Positions 35,732 through 48,707 of a DNA stretch of 64,000 bases are shown here, piece after piece. The stretch comes from Tetrahymena elliotti 4EA (taxonomy: Eukaryota; Ciliophora; Oligohymenophorea; Hymenostomatida; Tetrahymenidae): the NCBI GenBank assembly GCA_000231825.2, contig JH720311.1, forward strand, positions 283,050-347,049, written 5' to 3'. Under the pieces are notes generated by a model, which was given only the letters and a program-made list of their open reading frames with translations, was not told where the DNA came from and did no database searches. Positions within the stretch are counted from its first letter, which is position 1, and each line of letters starts with the position of its first letter. A program made the position numbers and the translations under genes.

Positions 35732-37644
35732 TCAAAGTTTAGGTTGAGCGGTTTTTTCTTTAAAGAATTCCTAAGCATTTTTAGCTACTACAGAACAAAC
35801 AGAAAGAGTAGGTCTTTAATCCCAAACATCTCTTTCATGAGTAATACCACAAGCAGTTCCTGTAGAATGAGGATATACTGTTACTCTGCTACCGTTAGGA
35901 CCTGGAGCACTCAAGTAATAATCAACACCTTTAGTATGTCTGAAAACAGCCAATTAACCTTTAATAGGATAGACATTTTTATCATTAAAAAGCTTTCCAG
36001 AGTGAATACCAGCACAATTGAAAATATAATCATGAGGTAATTCAGCAACTTCTCCTTCATCATTTAAGTGTTTGCTAACAAAATTTACTCCTTATTTTCT
36101 ACATTCATTAAATAACTCTTTCAAGAAAATATCACCTTCAATCAAAATAGTTGTGAAAGTATAGGCATTGTAGTATTTACCATTTCCCCAACTAACTTAA
36201 ACATCCTTAAAATCATTAAAGATCTCCTTAGGAACAGAGTTCTTAATATATTCAATACCATCTAAATGATAAACCTTCATATATCTAACACCATTATATC
36301 TATTGAATTAATAATTTAATTTAATTTCAACATTGTCTCTTTAAACTTTCAAAATTAATTAATTATTTTCATCAATATTTCTGATGAAAGAAATAAACTA
36401 AAAAACTATTTACAATATCCTATTCTAATTTTATTTTCACTTTAAAGAAAATGTAATTCATATTTTATTTTAATTTAAAAATCCAATTAAAAATGTTTTT
36501 GCTTTAAAATTAGTCTTTTTAATTAAATTCTCATAATGAAATACCAATCCAATCCATTAACTCAATCAATTAAATTTTATAATCTTTAAAGCGAAAAATA
36601 AAACTATCATTTTAATATTTTTTTGAATTTTTATTCCTCATTTATTAATTAAACAGTAATTTTTATTCATTTTTTAAATGAAATTATTTTTTTACTAACT
36701 TTTTTATATTTTAAAATAATTTTGTTTGCTAATTTTTAATTTATGGAAGAAAATTTGTTGATAGAATTTAGCTAAATATTTTAATGAGGTGTAGCATGAG
36801 TTAAATCAATGAAATTAAATTAAATATAAAAAATTATTCTCTTTATTTGATGCTTTGAACTATTTCTGATGTACTTAAAATCTTATCAAAATCTTTAGAA
36901 TAAAGTACTTTTTCACAAGATTTAACTTGGTAATAAGTTTGGATTATATATTTTTTAATGTTAAAATTAAGAGGAAAATGATAAATGTATATATTTATTA
37001 CGCTTTCTTTTCAATAGTATTTTTGTAATAGTTGAATGAGAAGTTGCATGCTTGGTCATGGATTCTTTGAGTTTCTTCATTAATATTGTATTCATAACCA
37101 TAAGGGAGCCAATATCCTCCAGCAATTTGAGAGGCAGTGGGATGGTTCTTATCAGTTTCAAGAGAGCATAATCCATCTTCTTTAACAAATTGGTCTGCAT
37201 AAATAGTTACCTTTTTTTATTAAAAGATTTGTTTATTTCAAAATTTTTTTTGAAAGTTGAGAAAAGCATTATATTTCTATCTATTATCAATTAATTTATA
37301 AAAGATGCAAAAAATGAATCTACTTTATAACCTAACTTGATCAATTCCAAAGCAGTGAATAATCCCATGTAGCCACTACCTATTATACCAACGTGACTGA
37401 TGTTTTTGAAAGAACTGTATCTTGAGAAGAATTTATTGACTTAGATGTTAGCATATCCAGGAGCTAAGGAAACACCACCAGCACCATGACCATAGTTATG
37501 GAGTATTCTCTTACCTCTAATTACTTACTCACTAAGATTAACACCACCCTTTCTGCAAGGTCTAAGGCCAGCCTTGTAACCTAAAAAATTTTCATTGCTG
37601 AAGTTGGGAGGGATCAAATCTATCTTTTCTACTTGCTTGCTCAT
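35732..37644 (-). CDS. D-amino-acid-oxidase-like FAD enzyme, circularly permuted
   Basis: Three exons (37644-37324, 37210-37002, 36380-35732) with agreeing phases give 392 residues. The parts are those of FAD-dependent D-amino-acid/D-aspartate oxidases, but their order differs. The block that ends normal DAO (RPCRKGGVNL, then LHNYGHGAGG at residues 48-57) comes first. The FAD-binding Rossmann motif VGIIGSGYMG follows at about 85-94, then TASQIAGGYWLPYG, the YTFTTILIEGDIF strand, FNCAGIHSG and YPIKGQLAVFRH. It ends with VTVYPHSTGTACGITHE, equivalent to the 'YIIPR...LGG' part. The expected chemistry is oxidation of a D-amino acid to imino acid with H2O2 release. Substrate is not predictable. 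No peroxisome-type C-terminal tripeptide (ends PKL; SKL would be typical). Confidence 0.85.
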
Positions 37645-39640
37645 TATTGAAATATGTGTGTTTGTTTATTTATAAATATTATTTTTTGTATTTTCTTTAT
37701 CCTTAAATAATTGAGGAGATTAAATGATTATAAAAATATTATAATTTTATGTGATACACTCTAAAAGATTTAAAGCTAATTTAACAATGTATGATATTTT
37801 GATCAATTTATTAGCAATAGTTCTATTCATAAATCCTTTTTAATCTTACACATTTATTGACCAATAGATCTAAAAACAAAAAACAAACAAATAAATGTAA
37901 ATTAGAAATTAGAAAGATCTTTTAATTGTTCTAATGGCAAATTTAATGATTTTTTATTAATAATCAAATGTTTCACTCTCACTTAAAAGATTTAATACTC
38001 TACAGAATAAAATTAAGTAATTATTTACATGAGCTGCTACCCTTCTAAATTACAAATTTAGTTGATTTTTCTCACTAAAATAAGATGGGTTCATACGTTT
38101 CTGATAAAATAGCTACAGATTAATGGTGTATTGAATGCCTAATTTTCCTATTTTATGATTGTTCTCGAATATCATTTATATTAAACATTTTATGAACAGA
38201 TGTTATTCAAATCTATAAATTTAATTAAATCTTTCTTTCCAAATAACTTTTAGTGCGTATCTTTAATTTTATCCCCAAAATAACCTTTTATCAACCTGAC
38301 GAACTTTTTGTCTTTTATTTTCTTTTTAGCTTGAAAATATAAATAAACTAATGAACACTTCACCATAAATATTCTCTTTTAAAACTCAAATGCTTTGTTA
38401 TCAAACTAACTTGTCTATCATCGAGATATCATATTTTACTTTCTTCTTAATAAATAATCAGATTTTTTATTAAGCTGGCCTATTCATATTGATAAATTAT
38501 ATTTTTGATTAAATTGATAAATCTTTTATCAAATATTATAATTATCTATCTATTTATTTATCCTTGACATTATAATTCACTAGTAATTATTTTCATTAAT
38601 GTAACAATTAATTGTTAGGAAAAATTTATAAATAAAACAAATTCGATAAAATTAATGTTAAAAACTATTTTTAAAATCATTTGTTATCAAAAAACCCCTT
38701 TTAGTTTAAATCTATCAAATGAATGATCAAAATTTTTCCAAGATTTATAAATATTTAATTAGAAATATTTGTTATATTTAAAATAGAAACTTATTGATAG
38801 ATTGATGATAACAAGATAAACTATGATTAGAGATAAAATCTTTAATAAAATACTAAAATTTAAAAAGTTAATTGCTACAAAATTAAAATTTAGATCGGAA
38901 ATTTATATTTCTAAATAGTAAAGCTTTTTAATTCTTGGGATTTAATAAAATATTTAACATTCTTAATGTTTAATTATGTTTATTTGCAAAATTTTTTTTT
39001 TAGTTTAATTGTTTAAAGGATCAAAAATAGCAAAATGCTAAAAAAATAAAAGTTTTGTTTGTAAGAAAAGAAATACCTAAGAGTTTACAACTTTACAATT
39101 TAATTTTTTATCATAAGATTGCGTTTTTAGGTATATTTCTATTATTTTTTTATATTGAGAACACAGATTTTTAAATTTCTTGATTCTAGATTAGTTTTTT
39201 TGAAGCTAAAAAAAATAAATTTTTTATTTTGAATTAAATATTCAAAGGAATATCTTAAAGATTTACAACTTCACAATTTAATTATTCACTATAAAGTTAT
39301 TTATGTATTTATTGCTAATTTTTTTTGTATTGAATAAAAAGATGGATTATCATTTATTTAAATTCAATATTTTTTCTTTTATTTTGAGGTATGAGGTAGA
39401 AGATATTTTAAATTTTGATTTATCATGAAATGAAAAAAGAAATATCAATTCATTTATTTTTGTTACAAAAACGCTCCATTTTGTTTTTTTTTTCATTTTT
39501 GGCTCAAAATTGATGGTTTTTAAAAATATAAAAATTTGAAAATAATAATTCTATTTGGTTAATTAATTAGATAATTAAAATTAACAACATTTTGTTTGAT
39601 ATTGCTTTTTGATAATTAATTAAGTTTATTTTAAGAAGAG
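37645..39640. other. intergenic with one doubtful small gene
   Basis: Mostly poly-A/T-rich DNA. A protein-like minus-strand stretch at 38072-38366 is listed separately. Otherwise nothing seen. Confidence 0.45.
38072..38366 (-). pseudogene. possible small gene or remnant, frame broken
   Basis: From ATG 38366 a minus-strand frame reads with good codon use (KKKIKDKKFVRLIKGYFGD, then FGKKDLIKFIDLNN) to a TGA near 38180. In the next frame it continues as NDIREQSQNRKIRHSIHH and SVAILSETYEPILF to TGA 38072-38074. No GT-AG pair was found that joins them. This may be a single frameshift or an unassembled two-exon gene. Family not recognised. Confidence 0.33.
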
Positions 39641-41239
39641 ATGGAGGAAGATATTCAATTTTAAGAAGAAGAATCAGAATACATATCAATAAGCTAACTA
39701 CGGAAATCATTCTTAGAATCTGATTAGAATATTCAAAGTGTTCTCAAAGATATAAGTTAAATTTATTAGAAGAGTTCTGATTCTTAGATTAAGTCTGAGA
39801 TAAGAAGTATTTTAAAATAGTAATTGAGCAAACATTCTGTAAACTTATAATAAAGTTTATCTAATTTATCATTTTCTCTTGATGAGGAAAAGATTGAAGG
39901 ATCTCAGGAGGAATAAGAAGAACAAAAATAGAATTATAAAAATGATCAAAATTAAAGATAATCAGTCTTATTATAATAAAATTTAGTTTAATTTAGAAAT
40001 AGTAATGATTAATTGAATAATGTCAGTTCTGTACGAATGAGTGACAAAAGCGTAAATAACTTTTAGCCCAATTTTTATAGAGATTTAAACAACATATAAT
40101 TCAGTAGAGAACTTAACTATTTTCATAATCCATAAATAAGTAATGAAAGATAAATTTTAGATTTATTTAAAGAGTCTAAAGTTCAAATAGAAAATGACGT
40201 GGATACTTTATAATTTACAGATAAGCCTAGTCAATTAATTATTAATGATGAGGTTTATCAAAGACGCTAATCAGAAAAGAAAAAAAATAATTTAAATTAC
40301 AATTAAGATTAATCTAATTGCTCAAGTTTCATTAGAGATGGAGAAGAATAAGATTTAGTTGATTAAGGTTAAATAAATGTATTAAATAGATAAAATGAAA
40401 ATCAAATGATAGAAAATATTTCAATTACTGATGATAATAATTAAAATATATCTCTGGTTAAAAATAGCAACAGAAGCAGCAGCTAACTTTCTTAAAATAA
40501 CTCGAAAGAAATTTAAATTTAAAATAACAATTAGGATGATTAAGGATAAAATATAGAAGGAAAATAGCTTCTTAAGCAAAAGAAAAATCTTCAAAGAAAA
40601 AATAGAAATAATTTTTTTAATTTTATAATAAATAATAAAAAATCAATATTGATTTTGATCTCTGTAATTGCAATTGCTTTAGCAGTGTTGATGGCTTTAA
40701 AGCCTAACCTTATGCTCTAAAAATATTTTGATCTTTTTAAAGAAAATTTCTAATCAATTTAAATCAGAGAACTAAAAGCAAGTTTACAAACATAAGTGAA
40801 TTATTCCTAAAAATTAGAGCAGCAGATAAAAGATATCTCAGAAAAAATGGAATCTTAGGAGAGAGAATTTGATTCAATTATTTCAAAATTGAAAGAGGAA
40901 TTGAAATATTAAAAAGAATTACAATAAATTACATTAACTTAAAAAGAAATTGAATTATAAAATTAAATAAGAAATTTGGAATAAGAGAAACAACAAATAA
41001 AATAGTTATTAAAAATCTAACAAGAACAACATAATCTAAATGTAAATAATCTTTAATAGTCACTGCAAGCCAGCTTGTAAAAACAAGAAGCACTCTAATA
41101 ATCAAATAATTTAATCAAATAAGAAAAAAGTAATCTGCAATAGGAATTAAATGAAGTAAATTCTAAATATGACCAACTTAAAGAATTATATGATAATCTA
41201 TAACAAGTTCTTGAGCTATTCAAAAAAACATCTTTATGA
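39641..41239 (+). CDS. Gln-rich protein with one membrane segment and C-terminal coiled coil
   Basis: A single-exon frame of 532 residues, ATG 39641 to TGA 41237-41239. The first 330 residues are acidic, Ser/Asn/Gln-rich and probably disordered. One hydrophobic segment (SILILISVIAIALAVLMAL, about 334-352) follows a basic stretch (KNLQRKNRNN). The rest (about 365-530) is one long Gln/Glu/Leu-rich coiled coil with repeated LEQ/KEIEL heptads. There is no signal peptide, so a single-pass protein with either the coiled coil or the acidic part in the lumen is possible. I do not recognise the family. TAA/TAG glutamine codons are unusually dense, so under the standard code nothing would be called here. 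Confidence 0.75.
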
Positions 41240-43105
41240 ATTAAATTCAATTAATTAGTTAAACAAATATTTAATAAAATACTCTATATAAAACAATGTT
41301 CAATTTATTTTCTACTCTTCTATTTACATTTATTATTTCAAAAAATCTATTATTAGTCTCAAATTTATTTTTCTTGCAAATAAAAAACTACCAAACAATA
41401 ATAGGAAAATTTATCTTCATTATCTTTTTTAAAATTTGAAAATTTTATTTCTTCATTTTAAATTAATTTCTTTTCTTTGAAGAAAGATGTTACAAAATTA
41501 AATTATTTTCAATCAAGTTTTATTTAAATTTAAAAAAAGATTTCTTTAAATAGAAGCTGATGAAAATATTTTACTTTCATTTTTATTTGATATTTTGATT
41601 TACTTTTTAAATAATTAATTATTAAATTTATATCTCATGCTTTTTTACAGTTAAAAATTTTCAATTTTAATCATGATACAAGCTTAATATTTCTAGACTA
41701 TGAATAAAGCTGATTATTTTTTCTTCACAAAATAGTTCAAAATTAATAAATAAAAAATGTTTACATTATTTGCTCATGACAAAATTTAATTAAGAGAGAA
41801 TTGTAAAAATGTTAATTTTGAATTGTAAAATATCTATAAAATTAATCAATATTCCACTCCCCATAATAAATCTTTTAATTTTTATTTATTCAATTTCTTT
41901 TTAAATTTCTATGAATTTAACTTTACGAGAATGATCAAAGTTAACTTTTAAAATTGGTTGGGGGGGAGTTTAGTAAGTGAGTGAAATTTAGTTATGTATT
42001 GCTTATGCTTGGGTAATATTATGTTTATTGTGCTTTTTTGCTTTATTTTGTTTTTAATTTTTTTGCTTTTTGGTTTGTTTATTTATTTGCTTTTATTAAT
42101 TGAATATCTTTTTAATTCTTTTATAATTCTTTTGTTAATTTTCTTTTTTTCTTCTTTCTTTTTTTAAATCTTTATTTTTTCTTTTTGGTTATCTTTTTAT
42201 TTAAAAATCAATGATCTGAACTGAGAGTTATCGTTATCAAGTTATCACCATCATTAGAATATGTGTCATCTTCTTATTTATTGCTAATTTGGTTTTAAAA
42301 AATACTAATTATATATTAAGAAGGCTAAGAGAGAGTTTTTCTTTTTCAGAATTGTATTGGTGTTTTTTTGTTTTGACAGGCTTGGACAAGCAATGAATAC
42401 TTGCTATTTATAAAAAAATAGGAAGTAACCATTCTTGGGGGCTCAGTTTTCTTCTATTTAATAGCTTTTCTGCAGTTTGAAATGAATTTTCTTTGGATTT
42501 TAAAAACTTATTTGTTTATTAAGGGAAATAATTAGTCTCTGATCTGAATTGTCAAATAGCCTTTAAATCAATTCTAGAAAATGAGTCTAAAATATTTCAT
42601 TAGTGGATTTAAAAACTTAATTTGTTCATTCTATTAGTATTGAATAGCATGAACAGTAACTGCTCATATGCTTTAAATAGCTGAAACGAGTTGTCCCATC
42701 AAACAGAATTGAACATATGTCAATTCTTTTGATTCCATATCCTTTTTTTTAATTTTAAAGGATATTTTTTCTTTGTATTTAATTTGATTTCAATTAATTA
42801 TATTTTTCCCCTCTCTTTTGGAATCATTAAAAAAAATAAAAAACAAACAAATTTAAAGTTGCTTGATTGATTAATATATTAATTAATAGTTGAATTTCTC
42901 AAATAAATAAATAACCAGAAAACAAATAGCATAAGATTATATTAAAGTAAACAAACATATTTATTAAGCAAATACATTTTATAATGAACTGATTAATTAT
43001 TAAAATAATTTCTTTTTTGAGATTTATTTGCAAAGATTTATTGAGAAATAGAATGGATGTTTATATACAAATTCAATAGTTATTTATATTCATTTTTTTA
43101 TAATT
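41240..43105. other. intergenic, includes a less AT-rich block with hairpins
   Basis: From 41240 to about 42180 the DNA is plain AT-rich. From 42190 to 42730 it is visibly richer in G/C, with several CTGA and TGAT boxes and a hairpin (42705-42727), but no long frame. A non-coding RNA gene is possible but not shown. Confidence 0.4.
42705..42727. other. perfect 8 bp hairpin
   Basis: AGAATTGA and TCAATTCT form an inverted repeat around a 7-base loop, followed by TTTT. Upstream, 42647-42671 forms a second, imperfect hairpin. This resembles an RNA 3' end but may be chance. Confidence 0.35.
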
Positions 43106-43478
43106 TCATTGCTTTTAAAATTTTTAAAACTCTGAGTTCAATGTGCTAAGAAGCTTTTCTGTGTTATTTTTAAGCTATTTATTGATATTATTTTAAACAA
43201 CCTAAAAAAATCTTTTATAAGTAAGTAGTAATTACCTTATCATAGGCTTGCTCTGAATGCGATATCATTTAATCATACTTATCTACTGCTTATTATTTCT
43301 CATTGACAAGCTTTGTTAAATAATCTCTTTCCTTTTACATATTCATTAATTCCATTTCCATCTCATTTAGTTCTCTTTCTTCATTAAATATTTCATTTTA
43401 TAAGGCATCTCTTTATTGCTAAATAACTATTATATTATCTTCTAGCTTTTTTAATGTAATATCTTCTAAGTTAGCCAT
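43106..43478 (-). CDS. SSNA1: SSNA1/DIP13-like basal-body and microtubule protein
   Basis: Two exons (43478-43236, 43201-43106, intron 34 bp) give 112 residues that are almost wholly one coiled coil. The layout and several positions match SSNA1/NA14 and Chlamydomonas DIP13: an N-terminal leucine/glutamate helix, KERDYLTKLVNEKQQAVDKY, then DQMISHSEQAYDKV (compare 'DRTIAETEAAYLKI') and a KLLSTLNSEF end (compare 'LLSVLKREA'). SSNA1 forms fibres on microtubules and locates to basal bodies and axonemes. The length agrees with the family (about 119). The intron is short but its ends and phase are good. Confidence 0.75.
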
Positions 43479-44203
43479 TTATCAATTAAATTCTCAGATT
43501 AACCTTGATATTTTTATTATAGCTTTTGTGTTTAAATTAATTAATAAATATTTCTAAAATTCAAATTATCTAACTAATCAACTAACAAGCAAAATAACAA
43601 GCAAACAAATAAATAAATAACTTTTTATTTATCAAATATCAAATGTTATCTTTTCAAATTAATTAATCATCTACAGAAATCTTATTCTATCTTTTCAAAA
43701 ATAATTTATACAAAATCATTCTTTTTAAAATTTATATAGGGGGAAATAATTCTATAAAAACTTAATATTTCAGAATAAAATTATTTAAAAAAATATTTTT
43801 TATTATCAAATTTCATTTAATATTTTTAAAAAACTCCCCCCTGCTAAATAAAATAAAGTGACTATTTAACATTGAACATAATCTTAAGAGAATAATTTTT
43901 ATTTTTGATAGAAATTTAATAATATCCTACTAATTTAGAATATGGGTACATACATAATCTTTTTAATAATGTTAGATTGTTTGAATCTTTCAAAAAGTTC
44001 TATACTTTGAAATAAAAAGCAACGAGGAATAAATTTGTAAAAATCATGATATTTTAAAAGAAAAACAAGAGAAAAATATATATTATATTATATTATACAT
44101 GATGAAAGGTGGAAATTATGATTTACAAGATATTTTATAATAATTATGTTTAATTATGGAGCAGCAGCAGATAGGTAATAATTATAAGCTAATTAATTTA
44201 ATT
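43479..44203. other. intergenic
   Basis: AT-rich spacer between two minus-strand genes. No gene seen. A short TATTATATTA run occurs near 44085. Confidence 0.5.
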
Positions 44204-45665
44204 TCAATCATCAAAGTCATTGTGTACTTCTTCATCGAAGATATTATTTACTCTTTTTTTTGTTTCGTTATTTCCTTTGATATTGTTGAAACTCTATTGA
44301 GATCCTTAAGTGTTCTAATTAGGATTCTTTTATGTAAAGTTAGGATTAGCTGATGGTCTGTTCATATCAGAAGCATATTAATTGTGTTTATTTTTTTAAG
44401 TTGCATAGTTGTCTTCCATATCATCCATAGAGTCATCTTGATCAAATCTTTGAAGTTCGTCATCTTCTTTAATTTATTCTTTATGCTTATACAATTGTTA
44501 TTAGGTTGGTTGGTTTATCTTTTAAGTGGCAGCTAATTCTCTATTTTCGGAAGGTTAGCTAGAGTTTAATGATTAGTTTGGTTTATTGTAAATATCTTAT
44601 TTAGCATATTATGGGGCAACTAATTATTAAGCAATATCTTATTTGACATGTTGCTATTGAATATTTTATTTAGCCTAAACAATGTCTTATTTAAGTTCCT
44701 CTTTAGTGATTTCTTCCTCTAATTCTCTTTGCTTTTATTCCAATCTGATCAATTCGTTATTTTTGCTCAAAATAATAGGAGCATGATTCTTAACATTGAA
44801 AATCTTAGCTTCCAAAGAATAATTGTTATTTGACAAAACATTTTTAAGTTGAACAGCGCTTTTTATTAAAATAAATCATATTTTGAATGAAGAAACAAAG
44901 AAGTTAATGAATTAATTACACTTAAGGTCTGAAATTTCTAAGATAATTATCAATTACTGTCTTTGTTTGTCTCAAGTTTTCATCAGCAACGTAAACCTTA
45001 GCAATCCTATTTAAATAAATATTATTTTTAGAAATTATTTTAGATTCAAAAAGAAGAATAAAGATCTCTCTTTCTTTCTTTATACATGAATGAAAATTTG
45101 ATAAAAATTTTTACAAACAACAAACTTAGATAAAAATAAATTTATTTATGAATGAAAGAAAGAAATTTGATTATTACTCTCTATGGAACCTTTCGACATG
45201 GCTTCTCATATCGTTTTAGAAGACGGCATTTCTTTTTTGCATATCCTTTCTATATAATAAATAGATTTTTTGAATTCTAGTTGCTTAAAAAAGAAGCTTT
45301 TGATTACTTGTGGTTTGTTAAGTATTCTAATGTTTTTGTTGCTTTCCTATTAATTAATTCCATAATTATTTAATTATTTCCACTTTTAACATCAATTTTA
45401 TTTACTGAATCACCAAATGACGCTCTTCTTCCTACAATTTGTTTCTTTTTTCTATTCTTTCTCTGACAATCCTATCCTTCTCCTACCTTTTTTAATTATT
45501 TAAGTTAATTTGAAAGCCATAATTTGAATTGATAATCTTTGTTGCTGTTAGTTATGCTTTCAAAAAACTAAAAACTAAATCAAAAATATTTTACAAATCT
45601 TAGATATATCTCTGATCAATCTCAGGCACATTCTTATATGAATTAATGAGAGGTTTTTTATACAT
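44204..45665 (-). CDS. coiled-coil protein with IQ-like motif, unknown
   Basis: Three exons (45665-45178, 45006-44920, 44858-44204) with agreeing phases give 409 residues ending at TGA 44204-44206. The N-terminal part is helical and basic with RERIEKRNKLQEEERHLVIQ. An IQ-like calmodulin-binding motif ATRIQKIYLLYRKD follows at about residues 130-143, then VERFHREIAKVYVADENLRQ and a YLRNFRP block. The C-terminal half is Gln-rich with three copies of KQDI and an acidic DDSMDDMED stretch. I do not recognise the family. The frame stays open upstream of the chosen ATG to a CAG acceptor near 45773, and protein-like sequence exists at 45900-46055, so the true start may be further upstream. Confidence 0.65.
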
Positions 45666-46584
45666 TTTTGCTTTAATCTTAATTATTAACTTGTCTGAAA
45701 CTATTAATCTCCCTTTACTTAATATGGTTTATTTGTATTTGTTTGATAGGATTTTATTTAATATCAAATACTGCAGAAATTTAAAATAAAAATATTTGAA
45801 ACAAAAGCAATCAATCAATCAAATAAACAAGCAAAAAAATCAATCAAACCAACAAACAAACAAGGCATTCAGATTTGCATGCAATTTTAAATTTTACTTC
45901 AAAATTCTTTCATTTTAATTTCATAAAGCTCAAATTTAATTATTTTACTGTCATTCATTAATTGATTAACATTATTCATCAATTGTAAACACATATTGAC
46001 TGCTAGCTATTCTGTTTGTTTTATTGATTTTGATTCTCACTTGACAAATCTTTTTCAATGCTGATTTTTTTAAGCCATTCTGATAAATTAAAACAAAAAA
46101 CCAAAAATTAAAGAAAATCAAAATATAAAAATATTGAATTTCTACTAACTAACTGTGGAAATCAATTAAGAAAAATGTAATTAATTACATTTTCGAATTG
46201 AATTGAATTTGATGTGACTTGGAAATCTTTGTTAAATTAACGAATATAAATTATAAAATTCATTTTTAATTCAAACATTTTTTGAATTTAAAACAAAAAA
46301 TGTAGATTTTTTTAGTTTAATATTTCTTAATAAAAATTAAATTTATTTTATGAAAGGAAGAGAAAGAGTAATGAAAGAAAGGGTGCAAAAAAATAATAAT
46401 TTTTTAATTAAAGGTATAATTCATATTTAATTTTCTAGACCAACCACATTCTTGTTTGTTTCTTTCTAAAAATTCTAATCAATATTGTGCGGAAAAATAT
46501 TAATTAAATATAAATTTGAAAAGAAAAGTTAAAAGAATCAAAAATAGATATTATATTATATTTATTACATTAATTATAAATATT
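45666..46584. other. intergenic, possibly holding a 5' exon of the 44204-45665 gene
   Basis: A minus-strand stretch at about 45900-46055 could be an upstream exon of the IQ-like gene, but no splice pair with matching phase was found. Otherwise AT-rich and featureless. Confidence 0.4.
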
Positions 46585-48707
46585 ATGTCCTTTCAAAAAT
46601 AGCTAAGCACGCCCAGACTTTAGATTGACACATTTATGGGCAGATAAAAATTTTCAAAGGAAGATAACTTTTCTCCGAGACATTTAATTTTTAAGGATGT
46701 TAAGCAATAAAGTTAGGCAACCTCTTTATATTAAACTCCTAGAACTGATTTATTGGTTGGATTATTTTCATCATTTTAGGTTCATTAAAACTAACAAATA
46801 AAATTATTTAGATTGACGAAATGGAAGCACATGAATATCCTTCATCATATAGATTAGACTTCAAATTAAAAGCATAAAAAATTCCTAATAAGGAATTTGC
46901 TAAGATAGACAATATAATATTTGATAATCAGAAGATTTCAAGCGAAGTAGCTTCTTGCAAGATTTAGATTACCAAAATAGATTCAATGAAAGTTGATTTT
47001 TCCATCAAAATTGCTTTGATAAAAGGAATTAAGTAATTTAGAAATTTTTAAAAAGATTTTGTTGAAAAATAATCTAAAATATAAAGGGAGAAACTATAAA
47101 ATGTCCTTGAAGAGCAATAAAAAATGAAAGGAAATAGCAAGAAATAATAATAGCAGGAACCAAAACAAAAGGTTACTTTTTCTTTTAGTTGATTATTTTT
47201 ATCAAAAATAATTAAAAATACATAAAATAATTATTTATTTTGATGATAAGATAAGTAAGATTATTTATTTTTAATAGATTACTAAAATGTAAAAAACAAA
47301 TAGAAACTCTGTAGTAATCCAGCACAACAGCTTTCATAGTGAGAGAAACGAAAACGTAAATAATGAATTAAAAAATTAGTTTATGATAATATACATGATT
47401 ATAAAATTAATGACTTTTATATTGAGTCAGTAGACTTTTTAATAATTCTATTTAGCAAATATATTTTTATTAAAATAAAGTATAGCTTTTCAAACATTTT
47501 ATACTCTAAAAAAACACCAGTTTCATAAATTCCTTATTGCTCTAATGAAAAAAGTGGATTAAAGTTTGGGTTTAATGACGGTTAGTTTACATGTTTCAAC
47601 TCAAAAGGATTCAGACTATCAACTATTAATAATTTAATTTAAGATTATTTAAAATATAGATAAAACTACAATTCAAGTAAGAAAATCTCTTTATAATTGA
47701 TACATTTTTAATTTCTTATTTTAAATTTAATAGAAAAAATGGTTAGCTATGACAAATTTGAAGAAACAGAAGCTTATTAGCATATAAACAAAAAACATTA
47801 TTAAAATAGCTTTATTACAATTACTCCCTTCTCATATAACGATGGAGAAGAGGAAGAAATAGACAGCAGATAAGACAGTCTGCATTGTAGTGAAAACATC
47901 CTTGAATCTCCATATACTTCTTATAATAAAAAATAAAAAGATTTCAAATTAGATAGATACAGATAATTTATAATACAATTCCATTCAGATACAAAAGAGA
48001 TGATTAGTATATTCAACTAGCTCAAATCAATTCAAAGCTTTATTGAATCATAAATCATCTTCTCTGAAAAAGAGCTTTCTAATAACTAAAAAATACTTTA
48101 AGTAAAATAATATTTATTAGGATATTTCATTTATTTATTTATAATGAACTAATAGGATCTTTTGTATGAAGATAACTAGAAATAAGCATATGTCTTGTAA
48201 CTTTAAATAGTCAACTAGCAGATTTAAGAAAAAGAAAAGATATAAAAATATCTTATTAAAAAATAAAGATAGGTCAGCTTTATGGATTTACCTGAGAGTC
48301 CAAAAGATGAACCAAGACTTAAAAACTAGTATTATTAATAGCCAACTTCTACATCTATGTCAACATAAATCTCTTATTAACATTAAATGACATAAAGTGC
48401 TAGATTACATTAATAAGATAAAATTCATAACCAAAATAAATATTTTAATCAAAGTTTCAATATCAATAACTACCCTAGCTAAGAAAATGTTTATAATCTG
48501 GCCAGGCTGTCTCCTAAAAATGGGTTTATATCCTAAGCATCATATCATAAATAATTAAAAAGTAAATCTAAAAGCGAGACTGTCAACTTACTTTAAAATA
48601 AATTTGGCAGTGCTCCATTCAAAATGCAAATAAATAATAATTAATACAGTTAAAATGGTTAATACTACTAACACAGACATTATCCTTTAGTTTCTTAGTT
48701 TAATTGA
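46585..48707 (+). CDS. unrecognised coiled-coil/Gln-rich protein, six exons
   Basis: Exons 46585-46755, 46812-47171, 47278-47355, 47481-47676, 47734-48101 and 48156-48707 join in consistent phases to 574 residues. The protein starts MSFQKQLSTPRLQIDTFMGR and continues with a Lys/Gln-rich helix (residues about 110-175), a Ser-rich middle with an acidic NDGEEEEIDS patch, a short coiled coil (EMISIFNQLKSIQSF, later QIQEKEKIQKYL) and a basic Ser/Gln/Asn-rich tail. No membrane segment and no motif I can name. The first intron uses a less usual GTTGGA donor and the fourth exon an AAG acceptor, so these two borders are the least certain. Confidence 0.68.
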
